Positions 22,161-34,473 of a stretch of DNA of 64,000 nucleotides are shown in pieces. Each line of letters opens with the position of its first letter. The stretch's first letter is position 1. The DNA is from Paraescarpia echinospica (lineage: Eukaryota > Annelida > Polychaeta > Sabellida > Siboglinidae). A model generated the notes under the pieces. That model made no database searches. It was not told the origin of the DNA and was given only the letters and a program-made list of their open reading frames with translations. The stretch lies in assembly GCA_020002185.1 (NCBI GenBank), contig CM034534.1:67102691-67166690 (forward strand), in the 5' to 3' direction. A program made the translations under genes and the position numbers.

Positions 22161-23160
22161 NNNNNNNNNNNNNNNNNNNNNNNNNNNNNNNNNNNNNNNN
22201 NNNNNNNNNNNNNNNNNNNNNNNNNNNNNNNNNNNNNNNNNNNNNNNNNNNNNNNNNNNNNNNNNNNNNNNNNNNNNNNNNNNNNNNNNNNNNNNNNNNN
22301 NNNNNNNNNNNNNNNNNNNNNNNNNNNNNNNNNNNNNNNNNNNNNNNNNNNNNNNNNNNNNNNNNNNNNNNNNNNNNNNNNNNNNNNNNNNNNNNNNNNN
22401 NNNNNNNNNNNNNNNNNNNNNNNNNNNNNNNNNNNNNNNNNNNNNNNNNNNNNNNNNNNNNNNNNNNNNNNNNNNNNNNNNNNNNNNNNNNNNNNNNNNN
22501 NNNNNNNNNNNNNNNNNNNNNNNNNNNNNNNNNNNNNNNNNNNNNNNNNNNNNNNNNNNNNNNNNNNNNNNNNNNNNNNNNNNNNNNNNNNNNNNNNNNN
22601 NNNNNNNNNNNNNNNNNNNNNNNNNNNNNNNNNNNNNNNNNNNNNNNNNNNNNNNNNNNNNNNNNNNNNNNNNNNNNNNNNNNNNNNNNNNNNNNNNNNN
22701 NNNNNNNNNNNNNNNNNNNNNNNNNNNNNNNNNNNNNNNNNNNNNNNNNNNNNNNNNNNNNNNNNNNNNNNNNNNNNNNNNNNNNNNNNNNNNNNNNNNN
22801 NNNNNNNNNNNNNNNNNNNNNNNNNNNNNNNNNNNNNNNNNNNNNNNNNNNNNNNNNNNNNNNNNNNNNNNNNNNNNNNNNNNNNNNNNNNNNNNNNNNN
22901 NNNNNNNNNNNNNNNNNNNNNNNNNNNNNNNNNNNNNNNNNNNNNNNNNNNNNNNNNNNNNNNNNNNNNNNNNNNNNNNNNNNNNNNNNNNNNNNNNNNN
23001 NNNNNNNNNNNNNNNNNNNNNNNNNNNNNNNNNNNNNNNNNNNNNNNNNNNNNNNNNNNNNNNNNNNNNNNNNNNNNNNNNNNNNNNNNNNNNNNNNNNN
23101 NNNNNNNNNNNNNNNNNNNNNNNNNNNNNNNNNNNNNNNNNNNNNNNNNNNNNNNNNNNN
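22161..23160. other. Assembly gap (1,000 N)
   Basis: Exactly 1,000 N inside the large gene A intron region. The right edge lies in a minisatellite, a likely reason for the assembly break. The gap may hide the missing N-terminal MAM exon. Confidence 0.98.
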
Positions 23161-23347
23161 GCAGTGGTGAGTGCGGTGGGTGTGTGTGTGCGTGCAGTGG
23201 TGAGTACCGTGAGTGTGTGCGCGTGCAGTGGTGAGTGCGGTGAGTGTGTGTGTGCATGCAGTGGTGAGTGCGGTGAGTGTGTGTGTGCGTGCAGTGGTGA
23301 GTACGGTGAGTGTGTGTGCGTGCAGTGGTGAGTGCGGTGAGTGTGTG
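23161..23347. repeat. 31-33-bp minisatellite at gap edge, about 6 copies
   Basis: Units start GCAGTGGTGAGTGCGGTGAG and end in a variable TGTG/TGCG tract of changing length. Confidence 0.9.
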
Positions 23348-23952
23348 ATGGGAAACGACAGAACTCCACTTACGGCTGTATCATTACGCTTTTGTGGATT
23401 TTTTATATAACTCTTGATATGTATATATATATATACTCCGTAACACAATAAATTAGGATATATATATTTGTAAATTATGAAACCGGCGTCGGCGACAAGA
23501 TAAAGTTAAGACATATACGCCTACAATGATTACACTGCAACATATATGTTTAGACACTGTTGGTATTAGTTGATCTTCGAACGTTGTACACAGTGATGTA
23601 GACATTTTGTACATGTTCCACAGACACATATCCTGCAAACTGCGCGTCCGTATCAATGTGTACCACATCCAGACACATCCGGTATACATACAATGTGTTG
23701 GAGATATCGAAAGTCATTCGATCATCCATTCTTGCGTGTTCATATCGTATTGCCAGAAAGTGCAGTGGAGAAGAATTTAACCTTAGTAAGTATCAATGAG
23801 AAGGAAAAATCCAAAGAACACAGGAAGACAATAAATATATAATAATAAACTTCGATGGCGCCTATTTCCTCAGGAATCTGAGCTCAGAGGCGCAACATAC
23901 AAGAATCACAGGGCAAAAAAAATGTTCTATACGCACGAGGACAATGGTTTCT
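23348..23952. other. Intronic DNA of gene A, nothing recognised
   Basis: No supported feature apart from short TA tracts. Confidence 0.4.
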
Positions 23953-25490
23953 TGCAATAAATAAATAAATAAATAAAAGTACTTATATAGCGCCCAATCA
24001 ATTAAAATTGCCCTCGGGCGATTTACATACACGCACACGTATATAATAGTATTTTACATTAAAAAAAATGCTAACTAAGAAATAAATATGTAAACAATAT
24101 ACCATTACCTTAAATATAGTTACTAAAAAATAGAGATCATTAAAAAAACGTTTAAACAAATTAAGACATTCTTAAAAAAACTACTATAAATACATTCATT
24201 TATACAAGAAGAATAACCATAAATATGTTAAGAAACTAATAAAATATAAAATATATTTATCAATAGAAAGCACATAAAATGTCCTCGTCGGTGAATTATA
24301 AAAAACGCTTGTTTAATAAGGTGAGTCTTCAAAAGTGTTTTAAACACTTGTAGTGATGTTGCTGTCCTGAGTGTAGGAGGCAAATTGTTCCATAGAACCG
24401 CCGAGCAAACCGCGAAACGGTGATCACCATCAGTAACAGTTTGTGAGGCCGGTACGAACAAAAGGCGAGGCTGCGAGGTAGATCGTAGAGTTCTGTTGAT
24501 GGGACGATAGCCAATTAACTAACTTATGTAGTCCGGCGCTAGACCATTCAAGGCACAATACGTAAACACCAGCACTTTGTAGGTCGGTCTCAAATGAACG
24601 GGTAGCCAGTGTAAACGCTGCAACACGGGCGTGATGTGTTCGTATTTCCTCGTGCGAGTAATTAGGCGAGCGCCACAGTTCTACACCCTTTGTAGACGTT
24701 GCATCACCGTGTGTGGGAGATCATAAAGAAGTGCATTCCCATAATCTAGGGATGTCACTAGTGCGTGAACAAGTGTCTTGCATGATTCTTCCGTCAGATG
24801 TGGCCGAATTCGCCCAATGTTTCTAATATGATAGTAGCAGCTTTTCACAGTGTTAGCAATTTGCTGTTCCATTTTCAGGTTGCTATCAAATAGCACACCC
24901 AAACTGCGCACGCACGATGATGGTTGAATTCGATGGCCGGCTACTGTGATGTATACATTGGCAGGCAGGCTGCCGCGTTTCTTCGCTGGAGAAAAAACGA
25001 TCGCCTCGGATTTCTCTGTGTTCAGTTTTAACTGGTTTCTAGTCAACCATGCAGCCACTTCCGCAACACACAATTCAACCTTAGCCAGTGCCGCAACAAT
25101 TGATTCATCTCGTTCAACCGTGAGGTAGATTTGAATGTCATCAGCATAAAAGTGATGCTCCATGCCGTGTTTAGCAACAATTTCTCCGATATGTTTGGTG
25201 TACATTCAATACAAAGTAGGGCCCAACACCGACCCTTGCGGGACGCCACACGCCAAGATTGACTCAACCGACTCGGCACTTCCCACTGCCACTTTCTGAT
25301 ACCGTTCGCTAATGTATGATTTCAGCCAGGCAAGCGCCTTATCGGTGATACCGAATGAGTGTTCAAGTCGAGTCATCAACAACTGATGATCGACTGTGTC
25401 AAACGCGGACGACAAATCAAGCATCACGAGAATTGTTGTACATTTCCTATCCAGTGTCGCGGCAATGTCATTATTGACACGGAGTTAGCA
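23953..25490 (-). mobile_element. L2-like LINE, 5'-truncated, minus strand
   Basis: Minus-strand order: LDLSSAFDTVDHQLL (RT palm motif A), CGVPQGSVLGP, the catalytic FYADDIQIYL, a SLGVLFDSNLKM block, LDYGNALLY, then a C-terminal region with RRFYGTICL or, in the next frame, AVLWNNLPPTLR and LKTHL. The 3' UTR ends GGGCGCTATATAAGTACTTT followed by (TTTA)n. Blocks and tail fit the L2/CR1 group. It lies in the large gene A intron, in the gene's orientation. Confidence 0.85.
24681..25427 (-). pseudogene. L2-like reverse transcriptase, truncated
   Basis: Two adjacent frames, 25427-25206 and 25205-24681, hold RT motifs A, B (GVPQGS) and C (YADD), and the thumb start; a stop separates them at the L-Y junction (TTG TAT TGA at about 25206). 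A further C-terminal block continues to 24228 after a stop near 24520. The active-site residues survive, but the frame breaks and lost 5' end make it non-functional. Confidence 0.8.
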
Positions 25491-26735
25491 TGTGAACTGC
25501 GTCAGCACAAGATGCTCAAACAAAATCCAGATTTTTGAGTAACGACTCATCATTGCTGCGGTCTCGTATTGTTTGACAGTCGCTGTTTGTCGTCGATGGA
25601 TAACTATAATCCTCGTCTATATGGCCCGGAACTATATATAGACCAGAATGGCGCTTTGTAACAAACAATCGCATGTATTGAATTATACAGATAACAAAAG
25701 CCATTCCTTGTGTTGTGAAATAATTCTGAATTGGAATACAGCGATGTTTTGAAACGGGATCTATAGCTGTGCGTAGCTACACCTTTATCGTGAACCAATT
25801 ATGATATCGTTGTTACCCTAGATGTTCTCATCACCCAAAAACGTGGAGTAGAACGCTTTTCCACTTTCCGCGGTTTTTGGGCACTTTGGTTCTAAGGGCG
25901 AAAAGCAACAAACATAAACGCGACTGGTTCCGTTTTTTGGTTATTCACGTTTTTGCGCCGTCGCAAATTTAGCTGAAACAAACTGACAATAGCAAATACG
26001 ATCAGCCAACAAAAGCACACAAGCGCATAATTATAAACACGTGGCTAGTATCGTTACCGATAACATACACCTTATCACCAACCATGTTTCAACGTCATGG
26101 TGGATGCTAGAAATTCAACTTGACACCACGTGCTCGCAAAACCCTCATTCCAATCACGGTCCATCCTTCTCAAACTGTCGCTAAGTCGTCTGGATACCAA
26201 CAAACTGTTAGATGTTTTGCGGCTTGGAGTCGACATGTTCAGGAAATTAACTTAGCCCAAGCTCCACCCTTTTATAATCGGCGTCCACCCTTCTCAATTC
26301 GTCGCTGAGTCGTCTTGATTTCAGCGATCTCTTAGATGTGTTGCGGCTTCGAGTCAACTAAATCAGGTGCAATCTTGTAGAACACGACCCACGCGTCAAT
26401 GCCGGCGGCAAGACAAAACAGCCCAGAACACGCAACGGATCACGTAACCCAACGCAACGTACGGTTACTGAATCACGCGAGTATTGTATCATTGATTACT
26501 ATCACAGGAGTTATAAATTGAACCAAATGATCATGTTGATCAGATTTTGACATTTTGCAAAAAAATACGAATTTGTGACCTAAACCAGAGTGGTCCAGGT
26601 CAAAAGGGCCTGAACAATATGCAAGTTTCTATCGTTCAGTGCAATAGTAGTCTATGCGCCAAAATCATCAAATCGGACTATTTTCTAAAACATATTAAGT
26701 AACATGCATACATATAAATGCAGTGACTAAAAACT
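25491..26735. other. Intronic DNA of gene A, nothing recognised
   Basis: No domain, RNA or repeat that I can support, apart from a local near-duplication at about 26160-26350 (GTCGCTAAGTCGTCTGGAT and GTCGCTGAGTCGTCTTGAT contexts). Confidence 0.4.
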
Positions 26736-27012
26736 TGTGGTCCTTACTACCCGTACTCTGTAAATATTTCCATTGTATAAGACGATGGTTAAAATCTGCC
26801 ATAATAATACAGTCCCGTTTGCTAACTTCCCTTATAGCGTTTTGTACTTTTTCATTCTCTTCTACACTTATGTTTGGACTTCGATAAACTAACCCCGCCG
26901 TTAACGTTGAGTTTCCTGTAACTATGTTACACCGAATAGCTTCTTCGCAAACTGCTTCTCTTTCTAATTTTAATTCATAAGCCTGGATAGATTCTTTAAC
27001 ATATAGCTTAGC
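26736..27012 (-). mobile_element. CR1-like LINE fragment (endonuclease region), minus strand
   Basis: Reverse complement parallels 9309-9585 of the CR1-like LINE, including AAAGAATCTATCCAGGCTTA, GGAAACTCAACGTTAACGG, TTTATCGAAGTCCAAACATA and AACGGGACTGTATTATTATG. It is truncated at both ends. Confidence 0.85.
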
Positions 27013-27899
27013 TCGCTATTGCACGCAGTGGCTCATTTATTATCACAGCTAGTCTGCCTTTATCGTCTCCTCACAAGAGCTCTCGACCGATATTGTTATC
27101 CCACAAAACGTTTTTGCAGCAGCGGGTTCTCTCAAAAAGTGCAACTATCTCAAGAGCCAACCACCCACAACGCTCTACTGCGGACAATTATCTCATATGA
27201 TTTATGACCAGCAGATTGTGGCCCCAACTACGTACCATATTCGCCTGTTTGTCATTTATCGAGTTATTATTGAACTTTTTCAGCGACCAACTACGAGATG
27301 ATGCAGTTCCAGCCCCACTCTAAAGATGGGGTGGGGGCTCAGCTCTAAGCCCCACTCGCTCCGACGCCTACGATCAATTGACCTACGGTCACAGCATTGA
27401 ACGTGTTACTCCAAGATGTACGGAAACGACAGACTATTAAGAAAGGCACTGTGTACAACCTAACAAGTGCGACTAGAACCATTTACAAACAAAAATATTG
27501 AATCTGATAGCGAAAGCTTTGACGTGTAATCCCGGGGCGGCGCCTCACTGCAGTGCGTTCCGAGATAACAGTACACGCGTCACAAAAAAAACAGGTAAAA
27601 CACGAGAGTAACGCCGCGCTGTACCATGTGGCTCTAGTCGGCCCACCCGGGGAAGCAATCAGCAGAGTTCAAGCGGAGGCACCGTGAATACGCCCTCCAG
27701 ACCAGGTCGACTCAGATAGATCGCCAACGACGTGCGGATGTTGGAGTACTCTCAGTAACACCTGTATGTAGGAGTACTCTCAGTAACACATGGATGTTCA
27801 GAAAAAAAACTTATCTGCAGGCGACTGTATGGTACTGCCTCAAGCGCCGCGATACCAGGAAGGTGTCAGGAATCCAGGTTAAGCACAGATTAACACTGA
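27013..27899. other. Intronic DNA of gene A
   Basis: No gene seen. At about 27310-27368 there is a short inverted GGGGCT/AGCCCC stretch ending CGCTCCGACGCC, which resembles the right end of the MITE-like family. A 24-bp near-duplicate GGAGTACTCTCAGTAACAC occurs twice at about 27744 and 27771. Confidence 0.4.
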
Positions 27900-28150
27900 C
27901 GCACAAAATGAGGCAAACAATGAGGGAGGGAGGAAGGGAGAGGGAGGGAGGTTAAGCACAGATTCACACTGACGCACAAAGTGAGGCAAACAATGAGGGA
28001 GGGAGGAAAGGAGAGGGAGGGAGGGAGGGAGGGAGAGAAAGAGGGAGTAAAAGAGAAAAAGAGGATAGAGGGAGGAATGGAGGAAGGGTTGGAAGGGGGA
28101 GGGGAGGAAGACAGAGAGAGGGAGATAGGAAGGGGAGAGACTGAGAGAGT
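27900..28150. repeat. Purine-rich GGGA repeats with a 72-bp duplication
   Basis: GGGA-rich tract containing two copies of a segment starting GTTAAGCACAGATT and containing CACTGACGCACAAA (27879 and 27951). Confidence 0.85.
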
Positions 28151-28587
<437 letters not shown>

Positions 28588-28599
28588 GGATAAAAAGTA

Positions 28600-31180
28600 A
28601 GAAGATATGAGCGATAGAGAGGAGATACGAGAGAGAAGATGGAGAAGGGGGGAGAAGTGATCTTTTGTATAGAGATATGAAAGTGAATAAGCATTGATGA
28701 CAATCTCCTGATTAGGAACTCTCTTGATCGCCATAGCGCCAACCAATGTGCCAGTGAATCATATGCACACAAAACAATGATCTTTTGCGAAAATAAATGC
28801 GATGATTTGCATTATTAAGCGTTTCAGCCACACACATTTCCCAGCATTCCGTCCCTGGTATCATTAACCCGAATGTAACGTCTACGAAAGATTGCCCTCT
28901 GATGTACACTTGTTGGAATGTTTCAACCTCGCCTACACTGAACAAGCTGGGCATGTCCTGCGTGCTACAATCACACAACAACAACACGTTCGTCCAAGGC
29001 CCTTCCTTTGGCATCACCCAAGAACCCAAATTTGGGCCCGTTATTATGCACCAACTTCATTCTACCCAGATGCTGTTAGTTGGATTAACGTCTTGTGCAA
29101 CATATTTCCCTAATCAGTATCGCAAGAAGCTTCGTCCAGCGCTCGATTTCATTCGTCGCTGGTGGGCGCAATTCCGTCTGGGTTCAGGGTCGTAAACACG
29201 ATATTTTTTTGGGTCGTAAACCCGTAACGACGTCTTGGACCGCCAACATAAGTAAGTGTTTTGGGCCGACAAGGCGCCGACACATGAGGTGATTGGCGGA
29301 CAACACGATAAACTGTCGGAACGCGGCAAGAAACAACTACGCATGGGCCGATATACGTAGTCATCTCTCGACATTGCGATGTGGCGCTGTGCTTACAGCT
29401 ACCGCGAATTATGATTACGATACCTTATTCTATGTTATAGTACGTCTGGGTCCATTGCGGTGTGGTTATTTTAGGGCTAATATCCGCGTCTGCGTCAGTT
29501 CTACTGCGGCCAATAAAAAGCTGCGTAGACATAACAATGTATTACTTTCGTGTTAGTCTCAACATAAACTGTTTTGTGTATATTAATCAATTTACTTGTA
29601 TTTATTTTACATCTATATTTAGGAATTGGTCATTAGATTTATATTTAGCATATTGATCGTAGGTTTATGTTATATATGACTTGAACATGTATGAGTGAAA
29701 TACACAATAGAAGAACATTTGAAGGGGAATAACAATTTAAAACAGCACATATGACATAATTAATATTTAAATTTAAAAACCATTATTGGCTGCCTATTTC
29801 TACGTATAATCCTAATAAAATGGTTTGTTTCCCCAGAAAATCGGTGGAGACATACGTTTCTTGACCTCACATATATATCTATATAGAGATCGGTGATTGA
29901 GTGTGTCGGTAAATAACTCAACACTCCTATATCCAACTGTTGCGTACTACTCAAAGGGAGGTTTTCGATTCGTTTTACTGTCAAATCACAGCATAACGTA
30001 CATGTATTTTAGCCTACCGATGGACCAAATGTGTGTTATAAAGAAACCCTCGGAATTCAACAGTTCTTTACAAAAATCGCATCGCTGTCATTCAAATCCC
30101 TGAGTAGTGCTCGGGTAATACGCCTTCGTCGTGGATCCAGTCCTGAGGCGACGCCTTCGAAAGCAGAACACTGCCACATAAACAAACTGCTTCCGTCCGA
30201 AACGCTTAAATTTCAGCAACAACAATAACAGGTGGTTTATTAATCATAGTTCTGCGGTCAGTTGTAATAGGTATACTTTTATTGAATAACATGATTTATG
30301 ATAACAAAACTAACCGGAAAACTCCCGTTACCTACAGCGTAATGAAGACATCTTTATAATGACTGTCCGAACATATTTGTACACCGGATGTGCTCAGTGT
30401 GCATTGGCGGATGCCGGGTGAATACAACGAAGGACAATCTTGCCAGTGTAAAAACACAACAATTATCTTTCGTGGTTATTTTTTCTGAACACATCTAATA
30501 TTACGCCTGTTTATACCGTCCCTGAAATTGATCCACGTAGATTATACTGGCAAGCCCTTAGGCAGAGGGGAGGTGTTGATGCGTATCCCCCCCCCGTTAA
30601 GGCAAAAGAGTTTCGCTCGTTGGAAAACTATTTCCGCTGGAGGTCTCTTGGGTTGCAGTTGGATTGGAGGTATCAAAGGTGCAGAGGGAGATATTGGAAG
30701 CCTCCAATCACAGGTCGAAAAATGAACTCCCAAAAACAATCAACAACGCTAAGAGCCTGATTTGTTATATTACAGTATAGTGGAGAAAGAATGAACTAGT
30801 GGGTACCGCGAGACGGACATACAACGTTACTAGATCTGCCTAGTTCACTACCATGCACTAGGCTGGCACCGCACTGCCAGATACAGAGAGGAGACACAGG
30901 TATCATTTAATAAACACAACTCGATCGATCGATTTCTTGCTTTATGTAGCGAAGTGTTTCCAGAGCTGTAGTGTGTAAAATAAAGTTAGGTCACCATTAA
31001 TAATAATAATAAAGACGACAACAACAATAATAATGTAACAGTATAAAATACAACTACTAATAATAAATCAGAATTCGCCTTGATGAATAAAAAAAATTAT
31101 TTCAATTCCCCCAAAGGGGATTGCAGACGAGGAACCAGTAACCAGACAGATGGTTTATCTTAGAGTGTCCTTATCTAGAG
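28600..31180. other. Intronic DNA of gene A, no exon confirmed
   Basis: No confirmed gene. A minus-strand frame at 28712-29029 encodes an uncharacterised segment with clustered cysteines (ECWEMCVAETLNN). I see no matching splice sites or full domain. A 30591-30598 C-run and scattered AT-rich stretches are the only other features. Confidence 0.4.
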
Positions 31181-31184
31181 TTAG

Positions 31185-31490
31185 TCGATCCACGACAGAT
31201 TCTGCCCAAATCCCTCTGTGGGTCCTTTTACACCCACGGACATAGACACCAGATAGAAAGGACCAATTATCTCTTTGAGTCCTTTCACACCAACGGACAT
31301 AGACACCAGATAGAAGGGACCAATTCCCTCTTTGGGTCCTTTTACACCCACGGACATAGACACCAGGTAGAAGGGACCAGCGGCTTTTATTGTCTCTTCC
31401 GAAAGACAGGGCAATGTGAGGTAAAGAAAGGGGGCAGGTGGAATGGAACCACCGTCATCTCGATCTAACCACTAGACCACGACAATACAC
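31185..31490 (-). mobile_element. tRNA-derived SINE, family 2, with 57-bp internal triplication
   Basis: On the minus strand: head with TGGTCTAGTGGTTAGATC (A-box-like) and GGTTCCATTCC (B-box-like), then ATTGCCCTGTCTTTCGGAAG, AGACAATAAAAG, then three tandem 57-bp units (31204-31378), each containing GGTGTCTATGTCCGT. The CTTTCGGAAGAGAC block links it to the copy at 32783-33000. Confidence 0.7.
31204..31378. repeat. 57-bp tandem repeat, 3 copies
   Basis: Block CGGACATAGACACCAG recurs at 31237, 31294 and 31351, giving a period of 57 bp, inside the SINE body. Confidence 0.9.
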
Positions 31491-31694
31491 GGTACAGTAA
31501 AACATACGGAGAGTGCTTATATACTATGGCATACACTCTGCGGTACTCGTATTGCGGGGGCGAGGGATGCATTATCTGTCAACAGATGTGGGCCAGAAAG
31601 ACATTATCATGTTTTCCCGGTGTCATCGGCACACTTCCTTCTTTATCAGCAGAGAGGTGTTGGCTGGAGATAATTCCGTGAGTACTTCTTATAT

Positions 31695-32008
31695 GTGGAG
31701 CACAGTGGCGCAGTGAATAGAGCATCGGACTCTCAATCGAAGAGAACTCGGATTCGAATCCTGTGCTACCACATCGAACCCTTTTGCTGTTCCAGTTCAC
31801 TCAGCTGTATGAATGAGTACCTGGCTATAGACAGTGGTGGGTATTTGTATGCGAATAGTTTTCGGGCATTAATTGCAGCGTGGCTGAATGCTTCCAGAGA
31901 AGTCAAGATGGTGTTCAATTGAACAAGTCTGCCGGGGAGTAAAGTGTAAAGCTCTTTGAGCAGTCCTGAGGACTGGATACTGCGCTATATAAGAACTTAC
32001 CTTCTTAT
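31695..32008 (+). mobile_element. tRNA-derived SINE, family 1, plus strand
   Basis: tRNA-like head GTGGCGCAGTGAATAGAGC (A-box region) and B-box GGATTCGAATCC at 31750-31761. The body has CTGGCTATAGACAGTGG, TTAATTGCAGCGTGGCTGAA and GGGAGTAAAGTGTAAAGC. The tail is GGATACTGCGCTATATAAG. It is the best-preserved copy of this family in the window and lies in the large gene A intron. Confidence 0.88.
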
Positions 32009-32189
32009 ATGCTACACAAGTGATATATCTACAGTGCCTAGATGACTATACAGGTCACGGATGCTTTGTATTGGAAGTACTGACAGGAAGTTACATCATC
32101 ATCATCATTATGGTGACGTCATTTATTACGTCGAGGCTTCATATCAGATTGAGACATTACTACCGTAGACAAATGTATCTTATCTGTTC

Positions 32190-32410
32190 CGTCCAGCCTG
32201 TTCCAATCCATTGCTTACATCCGATACGTGTCCTTGTGACATTGCTCCAATGACAATGGAACGCATCCTGCAAGGGTGTCCTACTCTATAAAACGAGAAG
32301 ATGGCAACCAGGCCAATATAAACACCAGTAAAAGAAAGAAATATTTGGCCTTCTTGAAGATCTGCGACGCACAGCGATCCTTGTTTGAGAGAACGACAAC
32401 GTCGAAGAAG
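32190..32410 (+). mobile_element. Degraded LINE C-terminal fragment
   Basis: Plus-strand frame reads C-P-C-D-x-A-P-M-T-M-E-R-I-L-Q-G-C-P, the Cys-rich finger found after the RT or RNase H of many non-LTR elements. It continues through two stops into EDLRRTA after a frameshift. It is too short and broken to assign to a clade. Confidence 0.55.
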
Positions 32411-32782
32411 AAATCCTGTGCTTGTTGATTACAGGTTAACCAACCAACCACAGGCAATGTAAGAGCGGTCGTGTCGTGTCTTTAAGGGTAGTCTGTCTTC
32501 CGTCTGTTGTTGTTGTCGATACGGCTGTACTGTCTGATTTCTTCTCGCCACTTTCTATTTTACCTTCCACGGTTCCTTACGTGTGGCTGTGGTGCCAATT
32601 ATGTTGGGCAAACCGTTGTAATATGCCGTAGGTATATCTGTTGGCAATTTTGTCTTTCTAGAATATTGGCAACTCTTCTTCTTCCAATTGACCAACCAAC
32701 TTCAAAATTTTGAATATCACTGTTGATATTGGAAGTTTAGAGAATGAGATCTCAGCTCAGTGAGTTCGCTGCAAGTTTCTCC
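32411..32782. other. Unannotated intronic DNA
   Basis: A short plus-strand stretch near 32580-32620 encodes CGCGANYVGQT, reminiscent of the start of a GIY-YIG nuclease, but nothing around it extends the match. Confidence 0.35.
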
Positions 32783-33000
32783 ATTTCTGAACACCAGCTA
32801 GGAGGAACCAACGCCTCATAGCGTCTCTTCCGAAAGACACTGGCAACGTAGGGTGAACGAAATTGCCCAAGTTTCGACATGGTGCCCGATGCCAGCACCG
32901 AACCATCGACTGGTCGGCACCAGGATTCCAACTCCGGTTCCTGCGGTCAACAGTCCGGCAATTGTAACGTTCGGCCACTACGTCCCACTCATAATTGATC
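32783..33000 (-). mobile_element. tRNA-derived SINE, family 2, minus strand
   Basis: Minus strand: GGGACGTAGTGGCCGAACG head, GGAGTTGGAATCCTGGTG (B-box-like), GGGCAATTTCGTTCACCCTA, CGTTGCCAGTGTCTTTCGGA. It shares CTTTCGGAAGAGAC and the following GCGTTGGTTCC with 31185-31490 but has no 57-bp triplication. Confidence 0.7.
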
Positions 33001-34280
33001 ACTCATCAATGTATTTATTTGGGCTTCAGAAAGGACAATGGACACCTCATCTACTTTCCATCTGAAAGGTGTTGCTTTGAGAGATACTCTCCTTAAATCT
33101 GGTTAAAATGTGTACATAGTTATTATATCCGACATTTACGTATCCAAATAACTGCATCCCACGTGAAATGATTCCGTAAAAAAATACGTCATAGCAGTAA
33201 CGCGTCCACTCGTAAAACATAATATTTGGTAGGCACGAGCAGGTCGCGGCCCCCAAAATCAACAGTGTACCCTGGTGCACACTGATACCGCTGAACACTG
33301 GATGTAAGTATTGCTCCAGGTTCTCCTAGCCTGACATTTGCGTCAGTGGGTCATAATCCGGTACAGGGTGGAGAACCCAATATGCCAAGTGAATGCTTGA
33401 ACGACACGAGTTCTCAACCGTGGTACACTCCGAAGGCACGAGATGATTTATGTTTTAGGTTTATGATGCGTGCTCCTTCAGTCTCCCCCCGCGCTTACGT
33501 AGACTGTCCTTTATTCCTTTTGCGATCCAACGAAGGCTTTATCGCACCGATGGATCACATATATATAAAACGGCTAGGAAATCTGCAACATTTAACCTCA
33601 AAACGTAATTTTTCAATCAACATAATTAAAATATTAAAACGCACACCAGTATGCCACATTTTCTCACCAGCTAAACAAAATCAAAAATTCACAGTGAACG
33701 CGAAACCTTGGATCCGCCACAGAGTATCTTCGACGGCAATAGTAGAATAGGAAGGTCGAGAGAATGGGTTTCAAAACCAAAAAGAGGAGATTTGCCACTG
33801 TAGCGGGATACTTGGAAGGTCGGCCTACTGGGGTTATTTCATCGCGACATATAATATTATGCAAGCATTGCATCACTAGGGGTACGGTCCTCATAAAAAG
33901 TCACAATTGTTTGAACTAGTGAGTATTTGGTGTATATTTTAATAAAGTCGATGATTTCGACACCGGGTCAGTTTAATGGACCTAATATGCACGTGTATCT
34001 TCATTTAATGGACATTTCATATAAAATAAATATTGTTACAGCCCTAAGTTGTCACTTGTTTGTGACCTTGAAACTAATAATGACACCCTCTCTATCCCGA
34101 CCTACCGCGTTGACCTAGTTCAACTTCCGGCATCTTATCCAATTAAAGCCACAATGACAGATCGTTCGTTTAGGGGTAGGTCGTTCGATTCCCTTGGTTC
34201 GTGTGTCAAGGTTGGGTCTGGGCGGACCTTTTTGTTTATAACGTATCGTAAATACGAGCCCCTATGAAAGTTGGTGCGGG
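33001..34280. other. Intronic DNA of gene A, nothing recognised
   Basis: No exon with MAM-like content was found on the minus strand here. Confidence 0.4.
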
Positions 34281-34287
34281 ATAGCAG

Positions 34288-34384
34288 GCGGACGGACCGA
34301 CCGACCGACCGACCGACCGACCGACCGACCGACCGACCGACCGACCGACCGACCGACCGACCGACCGACCGATCGAACGACCGA
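34288..34384. repeat. (GACC)n tetranucleotide microsatellite
   Basis: About 22 nearly perfect CCGA units with decaying edges (CGAA). It lies 90 bp inside the first intron of gene A. Confidence 0.97.
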
Positions 34385-34473
34385 ACGAACAACCGTCCGA
34401 ACAAGCCCAGAAGTGATACATTTAACCGTGACAGAAAACGGAGAGTGAGGCATGCCAGATCACAGCTACTTAC

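Noticed and set aside
22068..23448. Frames crossing the N run at 22 kb
   Set aside because: Open only through N; flanking residues are minisatellite translation.
31695..31775. Plus-strand tRNA gene
   Set aside because: SINE head, as above; the cloverleaf would be imperfect.
34135..34453. Arg-Ser-Val-Gly repeat protein
   Set aside because: Translation of the (GACC)n microsatellite.
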